Below, piece by piece: positions 37,701 to 48,657 of a DNA stretch of 64,000 nucleotides. Made by a program: the position numbers and the translations under genes. This stretch comes from Psoroptes ovis (Eukaryota > Arthropoda > Arachnida > Sarcoptiformes > Psoroptidae), in NCBI GenBank assembly GCA_002943765.1, contig PQWQ01000011.1:1550001-1614000 (forward strand), read 5' to 3'. Below the pieces are notes generated by a model. It saw nothing but the letters and a program-made list of their open reading frames with translations, was not told the origin of the DNA and ran no database searches. The first letter of the stretch is position 1. Each line of letters begins with the position of its first letter.

Positions 37701-39669
37701 GAAGAAATGATGGCAAAAATTGTAAAATTTCAACCCTTATCACCTCAGCAATCAGAATCGACAGCTAATAATCAATCATCAAATGATATTAGACAAAATA
37801 AAGTGGTTCTCGAAACTATTGTTGAATGTTTACAAAAATGTTTAAAACAAAAAGATGAAGCATTAGATGAATATCGTTCGATGTTGGAACAAATGCGTCA
37901 AACATATTCAGCAATGGACAGATCTCGATCTATAACGATGGTTGAATCAAATGAATCAGTCGTATCCGCCAATTCGCACAAAGATGATAAAAAATTAATC
38001 AACAATAATGATGATAATCAAATTAATATTCTGGAAATGGAAAAAATATATGAAGATTTATTTGTTAAGCCAAAAGTTCAAGAAAATGATCAATTAGTGG
38101 AATTATTACGATCAACATTGCATCAATTAGAATCGTAAGTTTTCGTTTTGAATCATGCGTGTTTGAATTTAAAATTTATTTTAATTTAGTGTACGTAAAA
38201 AATCACGTGAACGTATCAAACAATTAGAAGATGAACTTCAAACAAAATCAAATCTAATCACTGAATTCGAGTTGAATTTAAATCATGCAACAAAGCAATT
38301 GGAATTGAACAAGACTCAGATTAAATCTTTGGAATCAGAATCAAAAACTAAAGAGGAAAAGATTAAAACTTTAACCGCCAAATTAAATGATATGATTCGT
38401 AGAAATCAACAATCAATGCAAACAGCAACTGCATTGAAGAAAAAAGTTGAAAATTCAATTTTCCAGGAAAGTGCTGATCTACGATCAAAAATCAGTGAAT
38501 TAAGCGCAGAAAATCGTCGGCTAGAGCTAGAAAAATGGAATATCGAAAAACGATTAACACAAGAACGTCAAGCAGCACGTGAACGTCTTTATGAACGTGA
38601 TCAACAAATCGGACAATTGAATGAACAATTGGAAAAATTTCAATCAATGATTACGAAAATGGAGAAAAAATTATCGTTGAATAAGCCAAAACCAAAAATT
38701 GAAACCAAAGATCAATATGTACAGACTGATTTAATTTGTGATGAAGATTTACCAGCACCAAAATCGGCAACGAATCGATCAGTTAGATTTCGACAAGTTG
38801 AAGTTAAAAGGGAGCAACCAATTCTGAACAAGAAGAAAATCATTAAACCAAATATAAGAATCGATTCACTAACAAAAATGGATGAACAACAAGAAAGGCC
38901 ACAAAAAAATAAAAAATTAATCAAAACGAAAAAGATTGTTCATCCTCAAATGAAAAGCATTGAAGCAATGATGGACAGAAATGTTGAATCAATTGAAAAA
39001 ACACATGAAGATTCGATGATCGAAATCGATCATGATGATCGTGATCAAATCGAAATCGATTCAGATGCCGAAAATGTTTCAATCGTCGATGATTCCAGTC
39101 GGCAAATCATAATTAATCCAATCAATCAAATCGAATCGTTCAATGATGCTAATAATGATTTGATTTCGAATCAAACACCATCTATCATTGATTGTAATCA
39201 TGAATTAAGTTTGATGAATAAAATCAAAAAAATTGGTCAAAAAATTAAAAAATCATCATCATCATCGACTAGTTCATCATCGTTAGCAGCCACATCATCA
39301 TCATCTGCATCTTCATCAACGAAATCATTTCGTTTGAATGAAATGAATAGTTATTATTTAGACGATGATGATGATCAAGATCATATGAAAAACAATGAAA
39401 ATCATGTATCAACAACAACACATTCACATACATGTCATGATTGTGAATCAAAATTTCAAGAACATCGTATTGAACAACAATTAATCGACCTGCGTCTCGA
39501 ACGAATCTTAGATCAAAATATTGGCCGATTAAAATCATCGCTCGAAAATGAGAATCATTTATTCATTTCTGATGGTCATCCTCGTCGAATTTCGAACAGA
39601 AAAAAATCAAGATTAGAACAAATTCAATTTGATAACAATGCTGAATTGGATTGTGATCGAATTTATTAA
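34770..39669 (+). CDS. CEP290: Centrosomal/ciliary transition-zone protein CEP290
   Basis: Long coiled-coil protein that links axoneme to membrane at the ciliary transition zone. Exons 34770-34856, 34920-37469, 37530-38134, 38190-39669 give 1,573 residues. The N-terminus (LSEDETDNWCRKLYK, then DLIQLFQFTRSLLNVKH, EELQNIEQKYEDLE) and the block MGMKEILDGLRQTD ... ECPSLEKVCRLLENRS ... QNEQLRIELKNLRTDF match conserved CEP290 segments. Most of the rest is heptad-rich coiled coil. Acidic D-runs (about residues 690-720) and QTD/QT-type short repeats interrupt it. Vertebrate CEP290 is about 2,480 residues, so the C-terminal part is much reduced, and the end is S/D-rich. In mites cilia are confined to sensory neurons, so expression there is expected (inference). 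An X-box precedes the gene. Confidence 0.85.
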
Positions 39670-39703
39670 ATCAAAACTATGTACATTTAATATAAATACA
39701 AAG

Positions 39704-41195
39704 TCAATAAGTTTCAAAATCAAGATATTGTTCCGATATTGGTATTGGTGTTATCGTTGTTGTCAATGAAGAATCATGGTCATTATATTTAGATGGAAAA
39801 TCGGCAGATTTAGCCACGGTATTCACTGTCTCGTCGCTGTTGAATAACTGATTAAGATTTGGATCGGAAGAAATCGGTGAAATTATTTTGTTCGGTTGGC
39901 CAACATAAGGATCAACAAGATTCTCTTGCACCACTTCTATCGTTGAAATCGATGGTATCGTATTGTTCGTCAAGGGTTTATCGACATTATCACTTGAAGA
40001 ATCTAACAGTAACGAAATATTTGGAGATTGATTGATTGATAATGGTGCTGCTAGTTCAATATCGAAAAATGTTTGATTTTCATCGGCAACTGAAAGTGAA
40101 TCGTCTACGATTTTAATCATTTCAAGTTGACGATTATCGTCTACAGCTAATTTTTTATTTGATGGTTGAATCGATGATGATGATGGCTTATTAATATCAT
40201 CTGCTGTCGATAGCAGACCTTTACCTGATGCCACAGCTGTCCGTTGGTCAATTAGATCATTACGTTGTTTATTTTTATTCAAAAACATTTCTTCAATAAA
40301 ATATTCGATTGCCTGCTCTCGACGTTCATCATTAGTGAAATGTGTTTTACGCAAATGTTCACGAAATTGTCGATCATAATCACTGGAAAATGAACAGCTA
40401 TTACATGAATACATCTTCAATCCTTCATGTCTATCACCTCTGCGAATATGTTTTTTAATATCAGCAATCGCATCGGAAACATATGGACAATATGGACATT
40501 TATACTGAATTAAAATGAAACAAAAATAAAATAAAATGATGAATTAACATCTATTTGCTTTGTTCAAACTAAAAGATGCTTACCTTTGACATTAAATGAG
40601 CTTTCAGATGAAAATCTAATTTTTCCTTATAAACTGTAACAAAATTACAATCAGGAAATGTACATTTTAAATCAGCAGAGTCAAGTTTTCTTGATCGATT
40701 TTTAATACTCATATGTTTGGTTTTGATAATTTTATTTTTCGACAAATCATTATCATCACGCAACGTTTTTATTTTGGAAATTTGTTCAAATAATTGTAAA
40801 TATTTTTTCTTTAAAATTTCCAATTCTTTTTCCACCCTAATCCTTTTTAATTTTTCATTATTCAATGCTTGTTTTAGATTTTTAATAATTTCGATAGAGT
40901 TGGCTTTATTTGTTGGACATTGGTCATCATCAACTTTATCTGATTGATTAATTGCTGTTGATTGATTGGATTCAGAAATAATTGAATCATTAACATTCAA
41001 AACACAATTATTGTTGGTATTATCATCAGTAAAATTATTAAAATTCAAAATATCATCATTAAGATTATTGACGGTAGAACTATTATTATCATCATTACCA
41101 ATTAAATTGGCAATTACGTTGCTATTATTATTGGTGTACCACGTGGTTGTTGTTGTTGGTGTTGTTGATGGTACGGTGATATTTGATTGTGGCAT
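39704..41195 (-). CDS. C2H2 zinc-finger protein
   Basis: Two exons, 40584-41195 and 39704-40504 (minus strand), 470 residues. The N-terminal 100 residues are T/N/D-rich. A leucine-heptad segment follows (LKQALNNEKLKRIRVEKELE, ending near LFEQISKIKTL), probably a dimerising coiled coil. Then come three C2H2-like fingers: CTFPDCNFVTVYKEKLDFH, CPYCPYVSDAIADIKKH with unusual histidine spacing, and CNSCSFSSDYDRQFREH. The intron lies between fingers 1 and 2, at phase 0. The C-terminal 200 residues are polar. A DNA- or RNA-binding nuclear role is likely; no orthologue is recognised. It converges with CEP290, with only 34 bases between the stops. Confidence 0.8.
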
Positions 41196-41539
41196 ATTTA
41201 AAATGAAAAAATGTCAATTCAAGCAATTTGAAAACATAATCAACATTTCAAATAATTCAACTTCAAAAAAATCAAAAATAAAAAATAAATGAACGAATTC
41301 AAAAAATTCACCCTTTTAATCATCGATGTTTGGCCCTTTAAAAAATGAAAAAAATATCGATACCAGTTTTTTGAATTGGAATTATTTCAAATTTTCATTT
41401 TTCCATTTCAAAAACATTAAATAATTATCATTCATTTATTTCTTATTCAGCTTCTTCTTTATTTTTTTCTGATACATCAAATTTATATCATATCAATCAG
41501 TGATTTCCAAACTTTTCAGAGGCAAAATTTTGAAAAAAT

Positions 41540-41912
41540 CTAAGCGTATAAGCTTTAAAAATTTTCGAAAATTTCTAAAAAAAATTAAGGAATAGTCTCT
41601 GGAAATTTTTGAAAAGATCTAAGGCTATACATCGAAAAAATTAATCAAAAAATCGAAAAAATCTAAGGCTATAGTCTTTGCAAATTTTCGAAAATTTTGA
41701 AAAAATCTAAGGCTGTACATGGACAAAATTTTTGAAAATTTCTAAAAAATTGCCAGTCTATAGCCTTTGATTTTTGGAAAAAAGATGGCGATGTATCGCC
41801 TTTGATTTTTGAAAAAATTGCCAGTCTAAAGCCTTTGATTTTTCTTGAAAAAATTGCCACTGTATAGACTTTGATGTTTGAAAAAAGATGGCGATCTATA
41901 CTCTTTCGAAAT
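41540..41912. repeat. Degenerate minisatellite of two alternating unit types
   Basis: The left half repeats GAAAAAATCTAAGGCTATA with variable spacers. The right half (about 41745-41912) repeats units of about 33-37 bases built on CCTTTGATTTTTGAAAAA, alternately followed by ATTGCCAGTCTATAG and AGATGGCGATCTATA. A copy of the first type (AAAAATCTAAGGCCATAATC) reappears at about 42413-42432, beyond the palindrome block. Confidence 0.65.
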
Positions 41913-41944
41913 TTTCTAAAAATTTCAATTTTTTAAGAATTTTT

Positions 41945-42165
41945 GACGTAGTAATACGTCAGCGGCAACAACTCTTCATAGAAATTTAGACGTATTACTA
42001 CGTTACCGGCGCTTTAAGCACGATTGCTTTCTGTAGCCGGCAGAAAATCAATGTTATGACACAATATAGCCGGCATATTTCATAAGCAATCAGTAAAGTG
42101 ACGTATTACTACGTTAAAAAAAAGTTTGAAGATCACACGTCAAAACGTATTAGTACGTCATCGGC
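41945..42165. repeat. Cluster of four palindromic ACGTA-n-TACGT motifs
   Basis: Four 14-base near-palindromes: ACGTAGTAATACGT (41946-41959), ACGTATTACTACGT (41990-42003), the same again (42101-42114) and ACGTATTAGTACGT (42145-42158). Three are followed by CGGC after two to four bases (CAGCGGC, TACCGGC, CATCGGC), and AGCCGGC occurs twice between them. The block interrupts the flanking minisatellite, so it may be an insertion, but I find no clear terminal inverted repeats or target duplication. Confidence 0.6.
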
Positions 42166-42305
42166 TTTTGATTTATAATAAAAAATCATCAAAAACTATC
42201 CAGTCAATTCCATAAAAGCAAAGTACTGTTTAATGCCGGAGAGGTGCAAATTCAAAATTTTTGAAAAAAAAATCAGACTTTTGAATCAAAATCCAAAAAA
42301 TCAAT

Positions 42306-42308
<3 letters not shown>

Positions 42309-42337
<29 letters not shown>
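42309..42337. repeat. Poly(A) tract
   Basis: About 29 consecutive A bases next to the palindrome block. It could be the scar of a retroposed copy or simple slippage. Confidence 0.5.
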
Positions 42338-42340
<3 letters not shown>

Positions 42341-42863
42341 AAAATTTTTGAAAATTTTTGAAAAATTCGAAATCAAAGACTATGAATTTTTATAGTCTTT
42401 TCAAATTTTCGAAAAAAATCTAAGGCCATAATCTTTCGAAAATTTTGGAATCAATGATATTAATACTAAGAATTTCAATCAATCAATCAATTAATTATTA
42501 TTAATTAATAATTAAAAATGAGAAAAAAATTCAGAAAAATACAAATTTAAAAATAATTATAAGAAAAAAAACATCAAGGTTGTATTTTTATCGATCCAGG
42601 TTTTATTATTATTCATTTTTTCAGTTTTTTTTCAAAAATTTATAATTGAATTTCAATAAAAAATAATAACACATTTTGATTGATGATTTTGGTTACATTT
42701 TTGTATTCTTTTTCTTCTTCTTCAATGAATGGAGGGGAAAAAAATTTTTAAAAATATTTATATAAATATATATTAAGATCACTTTGTGTTTTTCTTTTTG
42801 TATTCTCAAATTGTCATCAATCGTATTTCTAGATCGTTTTGATTATCAATAATTTTATCGGTT

Positions 42864-45800
42864 TCATATTTCAATATTGTTATTGGTGAATTCTTGTAAT
42901 GTATGAGAAAATCTTGTCCATTCATCACTTTTTGGAAAGGCCAATTGCTGAAGATTGAAAAAAATTCATTTTATAAGATTTGAAATTATTTGATTAAGAA
43001 ATTACTTACTTCACTAACATCATAAACCCATATTTTTCCATTATCATCACCAACAACAATCTGTTGTCCATTCGGTGACCATATCAAACGATTCAAGGCT
43101 GGATTTCCTTCAACGATTGTCGATAGTGTAGGCAATTCGGTATCTTGATTTAAATTCCAAAGATCTAGTTTACCTAAACCATCAGCTGTGGCAAATAATG
43201 CCGGATGTATTGGTGACCATCTAACATCGTATAAGTAATCGCTGCCATCTTCAAATGAATACAATAATTTTGTCGAAGTAGAATTATCACGCATACTCCA
43301 TAATTTAAATGTCCAATCAAAAGATGCCGTAAGAAATAAATGTGATAATTGTTGATCTCCTTGATGATGGTTCAAGGATGCAGCACTATGGAAATCAACA
43401 GCTGTCACCGGGCCTTGATGTCCTTCGAATACGTCTAATATGCCAGCTTTAGCACCATGTCTACAGGCAGAATAAACAGCACCATCTTGACTACCCAAGA
43501 TAAAATTATTATAATCAGCGTGTGGAAATGACATCGATGTGACGGCTATGAAACGTGATTGCTTTTGCTGCGAAAGTTCCATCGTTTCTTGTGGTTGTGA
43601 TAACATATCTAAACTCCATGAGCATAGTTTTCCATCATTTGATATGGAAATTAAATTGTGAGAATTAGGCGTTCCGACCACTTTCAAACAATAAACCGGA
43701 TGAGTGTGTACTGAAGCTGATAATGGACTACGTTGAACAGGAACACGTTTTCCAGAACGATTATCCCAGAGAACGATTTGACCTGAAACGAATCTTAAAT
43801 TATAATCTAATTATTAAGCTATGAATCAAATACATACCGGAATATGTACCACCTAGAATCAAATTTGGATGAAATTTTGCAAAACAGGCTGACATCACAG
43901 CTGATTGACAATGGAATACATATTCAGGAGTATTTTTCTTGAATTTCATATTCCAAACTAAACATATGCCGTCTGGTTCATTCGGTGCATGTTCATTTTG
44001 ATTATAAGAAGCGACTAGCAATTCTGGAAATTGCGAACACCAATCAAAACTAGTAACAGTACGGCCACGTGTCCAACGATCATCGGAAAATGTTGTATTT
44101 AAGCTTAAATGTAAACCACTTTTATCTTCATTATCATGGCCACATTCTAATTGACCAGTATAATCAACAAATATGTCCATCGAATCCGTACATGATAAAG
44201 CACGTTCAGTAATACGAACAGCTCGATCAAGAAATTTTCGAAAAGCCTCCGTTTGCATCAAATGTCTTCTTTCTTCTTCTTTATATTCAAAACGTTTTTT
44301 CTTTTTTTGATGCTGTAAATCATCCGGTTGTAATTCTTCTGATGAATGATGATGATGATGTAAATGATGCATATGTTGTAAATCTTGTGGTGTTGTTGCT
44401 GGACGTACCATTTCAACTGTTGGTAACGATGATTTATTTTGTTGTTGTTGTTGATGTAATTGTTTTGATTGTTGTTGTGGATGTTGTTGATGATTATGAT
44501 GAAGATGTTGTTGATTATGATGATTAGCTGTTCCATTCTAGATATAATTTAAAGCAAAAATGAATCAATCAATAATTTTCGAAAAAACGAAATAAACGGT
44601 CCACTCACCGTAAAAATACCGGAACCATTTTCACCTTCATCTTCATTGCCAATATCATCATATGTTAAAACTGTATCGAGAAAAATACAAAAAATCAATT
44701 ATAAGTCAAATTGGAATCAAATTTGAAAATAATCAAATATATGTAATTTTAAAACTAAAATAATTAAAACAAGCAAAAAAATCAAAACAAAATACGGATA
44801 TGTTAACAAAAGAAAACTCAAATTATATTATAATCCTGAATATAATCATCATCATCATCATCATCATTTCATACATACACTTATCGATTATTGGTTATTT
44901 ATTTAGATCTAAAATGTTCATTCATTTGTATGTTGGTCGGTGGAATTATGTAAACATGTTTATGAGTGTATTTGTTTAAGATTATCAGAGGTATTTAAAT
45001 CATTGGTTAAACAGAAAAGTAAAGAGGTGAAAAGAACCAAAAAAAATGAAAATAACATTGAAAATCATCAAAAGAAAAAAATGATTGGAAATGTAATATT
45101 ACAACAAATAGCTTCAAGAAATAAAGACTCACCATGAAATTCGTCGTCCCATTCTTGAAATTTTTATAACAATAATAATCATCATTATTATTATATTCGT
45201 CAAAGCAAATATCATTATGATGATGATGATGATAATAGACAGATTAACGACGATTAAGTAAATAATAACGACACAATTGTCGACAAGAAAATTATTGTTT
45301 GTTTTTTTTTCAAATGATATTTAAAATAATGGAAAATTATTTTTTCAATTCACATGCATTCAGTAAAAAAAAAGAAAAATAGAATTACCTTCATCCCAAT
45401 GGATTACTAAAAATTCATTCATGTTATAAGTATTTGGTGTTGTATGGGTTTAGATTTTTTTTGGTTTAAGAAAATTATTTGTATCGAAATAAGAAGAAAA
45501 TGGAGATAAAGAGAGAGAATAAATAAACAGAGAAAAAGAATTGGTTAAATTATTTAGATTGATTTTTTGTTTTCAGAATTCAATTCGACAGATAATCAAA
45601 AATTAATGAGAAATACATGTTGACTGGTGTATGCAAATATCTAAGAAGTGGATTTTATTTTTGAGTTTTCTTTTGTCAAAGAAAAATTAATAATAATAAT
45701 TGAATAAATATTGGTGTGCTTAAAGCTAAACTAATAATTAAAAACTAGGTGATAACTAATTCATTTGCATCATTCAATGAATGCTTAAATCAAGGACAGG

Positions 45801-46544
45801 TGCGTTTAAACTGAATAAAACTCACCATAATAATCAACGGGACCACTTCGTCCATCATTACCGGCAGTTGATCCATTATTTGAATCATTACTCATTGTTG
45901 TTGATGTTTGAACTGTTTGAGTTTGTTTTTCATATGTTACTTGTTCTTTCGGTGCAATCAAAACAGGTGGAAATGATGCTAAACCAAGCTTTATCGGAAC
46001 ATTTGATGATGAGCCTAATGTTTTTGTTTGATTCGATGCTAATGATGAAGAAAGTGATGAACCATCTTCCGAAATGGTCATATCATTCGTACCTGTCGAT
46101 TGTTGTTGATTTGGATGATGATGATTCGATAATGATGATATTATACCACCTGAATTGAAAAAGAAATATTTAATCATTAATAAATTATTTAAAAAAAAAT
46201 TAAATTAGAATACCTTTATTCGTTATAATACCAACTGATTCAAGTAATTCATCAACATCACGAATCGATGAAGAATCACCCGGAATCGATGTCAATGATG
46301 ATGACATTGAATTGTTATTATTACTATTACTATTGGTATTATTTAAATTATTTACATTTGTAGAATTATTATTATTATGATTGATTATATTAGTCATCAA
46401 TGTTGAACGATTTGTTTGTCCAAGACCAAGATCAGACATAAAATCACGATCACGATATTTATCATTACGTCTTTGTTCTTTTAGCTCGCGAAGCTGTTGA
46501 AGTTTTAGCTTCTTTTTTTCAAGTTCAGCTCGACGATCAGTCAT
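42864..46544 (-). CDS. DYNC1I: Cytoplasmic dynein 1 intermediate chain
   Basis: Scaffold subunit that links dynein heavy chain, light chains and dynactin (Drosophila short wing). Exons 46214-46544, 45826-46149, 45389-45406, 45133-45153, 44609-44670, 43838-44537, 43010-43782, 42864-42947 (minus strand) give 770 residues with all phases agreeing. Residues 1-30 are the charged p150-binding helix (RRAELEKKKLKLQQLREL); DVDELLESVGI follows. IKLGLASFPPV and YEKQTQTVQ are the Tctex1 and LC8 light-chain sites. An H/Q-rich insert precedes SLNTTFSDDRWTRGR, then the WD40 propeller: PELLVASYN, TPEYVFHCQSAVMSACFAKF, HNLISISNDGKLCSWSLDML, SFDWTFKLW, GNPALNRLIWSP. Two microexons of 18 and 21 bases lie in the spliced region known to vary in this family. 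Confidence 0.93.
45133..45153 (-). other. 21-base microexon of the dynein intermediate chain gene
   Basis: Bounded by AAG and GTGAGT splice signals, phase 1 at both ends. In the dynein frame it reads EWDDEFH with the first codon shared. Its length is divisible by three, so it can be skipped without frame change. Confidence 0.6.
45389..45406 (-). other. 18-base microexon of the dynein intermediate chain gene
   Basis: Bounded by TTTTTAG and GTAATT, phase 1 at both ends. It adds VIHWDE in frame, resembling the LHWD segment of vertebrate DYNC1I proteins. It can be skipped or alternated with the 21-base microexon. Confidence 0.62.
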
Positions 46545-47555
46545 TTTTTGATATTTTTAATAATGATGGTTCCAGAATTTATAGAAAATGGAAATTGATT
46601 CAAATTCTTAATGATAATCCAATACCGAAATATCATAGAATAATTATAATAATAATCAAGGGGAAAAAAAATCAAAGATTGTTGATTTTAAAACGAAAAA
46701 TAGAAATAAATCTTATTATTAAATGATAGGCGTTGATCACACATTGATTGAATTAAGACAAAACAAAAACAATAATAATAATAATAATTCAAACAGAATA
46801 AATAAAACAAAATAGAAATCTATAAGAAAATTATGGAATCTTTAAATTCATTTATGATTAAGATTATTGGATTTTTTTGGAATATTTATGTGAAATTAAC
46901 ATTAATGATTTCTCAATGATTTAATAATATCAATTTATGTTGAATCATCTGTATGTTTCTTTGATGTTATTATTTCACAAACAATATGCTTTTGGCCAAC
47001 GACGCGTAACTACACAACATACAAAACACAAATACAAATACACATACGCATACACACACCATACAAACAACAAAATTTAAAGAAAAAAACTTGACACCAC
47101 CAACGTATTTAGTGTGTATTGTATTATAATGACAACAAACAAACAAACAAGCAATAACCATTCATAAAAAAATATACACAAACAGAGAGAGGATTCATTT
47201 CAATGCCTGGCAAGCCTGTTCAATGTGTTCAATAATAGTCTATTGATTATTGTTATGATGCTGTTGCGGCTTTTAAAAATTTTTTTTGTCCTATCCTATT
47301 TGAATGGGACAAAAGAGGTGTGTGTATGTTTATTTGTGAGGTTTTTTCTTAGCAATAAATATTTGGACATTCAGCATAGAATTTACATGTAAAAGTGTCC
47401 ATATATTTATTTGTTTTTTGGCAATATTGCTTTCAGGCATAAAATTTTTAAAGCTCATTTAAAATGTATTCATTTTTTCTTCATGTTTATATGTGTGTTT
47501 TGTTCATTTCTGTGAAGCAACTGATAGTCAATAAATAAATAAATAAACATATAAA
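46545..47555. other. Divergent intergenic region, dynein and bublin-like genes
   Basis: AT-rich promoter region of two divergent genes. A CA-rich stretch lies at about 47020-47065. Nothing else specific is seen. Confidence 0.45.
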
Positions 47556-48038
47556 ATGACATTAGAAGAACAACGAAAACGTTTATCAACATCTTCGTCA
47601 CAATCATCATCAACAACATCATCCAATTTTAATCAAAATCATCAAAACGAAGATCATTCAGATCAATCTGATGTTGATCAATCACCAGATGATCAAATTC
47701 AAGCAGCTGAAGAAGAGTTACAATCAAACGATCGCGAAGAACAAGAAAATTTAAATATAGAACAGTTACAATATTATATTGATCAAATACGTTTTGATTC
47801 GACTACTGGCCGCCATCATATACCACCAGAATTGCTGGCCGAAGATCAAGATTTATTAGAGACTGAATTTGAAAAAATTGATAACGATATTGATGTCATT
47901 GAAAATTATGTTAACCGCTTGAATGAACAAGCTGATGATTTACAAGAAAAATTACGTGATTTATTGAAAAATATTGAAGATACCACCACCAAATCATCAT
48001 CGTTACCTTTGGATGTGTCAAGATCTAAAGCTACTTGA
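47556..48038 (+). CDS. Small coiled-coil protein, bublin (BBLN/UPF0184)-like
   Basis: 160 residues in one exon. The N-terminal half is S/Q/D-rich. The C-terminal half (LLETEFEKIDNDIDVIENYV, then NRLNEQADDLQEKLRDLLK) is a heptad-rich coiled coil that matches the layout of the bublin/C9orf16 family (a short protein ending in NxxLDxLEExNDxLxxxLxELL). Bublin helps intermediate filaments assemble in worms. The relation is by coiled-coil pattern and therefore tentative; the real core is about 45 residues. The stop is 72 bases before the next ORF on the same strand. Confidence 0.6.
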   Translation: MTLEEQRKRLSTSSSQSSSTTSSNFNQNHQNEDHSDQSDVDQSPDDQIQAAEEELQSNDREEQENLNIEQLQYYIDQIRFDSTTGRHHIPPELLAEDQDLLETEFEKIDNDIDVIENYVNRLNEQADDLQEKLRDLLKNIEDTTTKSSSLPLDVSRSKAT

Positions 48039-48110
48039 ACTATAGTTGCAATTAGTATATCTTAATTCATTGTTTTCATAATATTTAATCAAGATAAATT
48101 AGACTGTAAA

Positions 48111-48401
48111 ATGGACAATTCATTGATTGAACGGCTAAAAAATGATCATCGTTTAAATCATCTGTTATCCAAGCCAAAAATACAGCTATTCATCAATGAA
48201 ATATTACAAAATGAACATGATTTCATACAGAAACAGCTGAAATATTCATCAAATAAACATTCATCATCATCGATATTATTCAATGACCAGCGTTTAGAAC
48301 AAATATCACCATTAGAAGAGTGGATAATCAATGGAAATGAATCAGATGAACAGAAATTTCTTCGATTATTGATTGAAATTATTCAACAGCAATCGAATTA
48401 G
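48111..48401 (+). CDS. 96-residue hypothetical protein, unrecognised
   Basis: Single frame starting MDNSLIERLKNDHRLNHLLS. It looks helical and amphipathic (SKPKIQLFINEILQNEHDF; DEQKFLRLLIEIIQQQ), with an S-rich loop. There is no domain I can name. The 72-base gap to the upstream gene has no obvious promoter or terminator room, so the two may share a transcript. Codon use resembles the neighbours. Confidence 0.55.
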   Translation: MDNSLIERLKNDHRLNHLLSKPKIQLFINEILQNEHDFIQKQLKYSSNKHSSSSILFNDQRLEQISPLEEWIINGNESDEQKFLRLLIEIIQQQSN

Positions 48402-48657
48402 TCGATATAATCAATAACATTCCCGAATATTATGATGATTGTTATTTCAATAGTGATCATATGATGATTTTTGTAGACCCTATATTTCAATTTGTAACCA
48501 AGAAAAAAATTTTAATTAAAATAAAAAATAATTCAAAATAATTATATTGATAATAATAATAATCATACGTGTGAGGAGAAAAAATTTTGGAAAAATAAAA
48601 TAATTATGAATTGAAATTTTCCAATTTTAAATTCCTATCATAACCAGTCAATTCGAA

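Larger units (their letters stand above)
41196..42863. other. Repeat island between zinc-finger and dynein genes
   Basis: Contains a degenerate minisatellite (41540-41912, with related copies near 42365-42440), a block with four ACGTA palindromes (41945-42165), a poly(A) tract (about 42309-42337) and AT-rich sequence forming the 3' side of the dynein gene. No coding exon is seen. Confidence 0.55.

Noticed and set aside
44940..45137. 65-residue plus-strand frame in a dynein intron
   Set aside because: Lysine-rich noise opposite a well-supported gene; it overlaps the 21-base microexon by chance.
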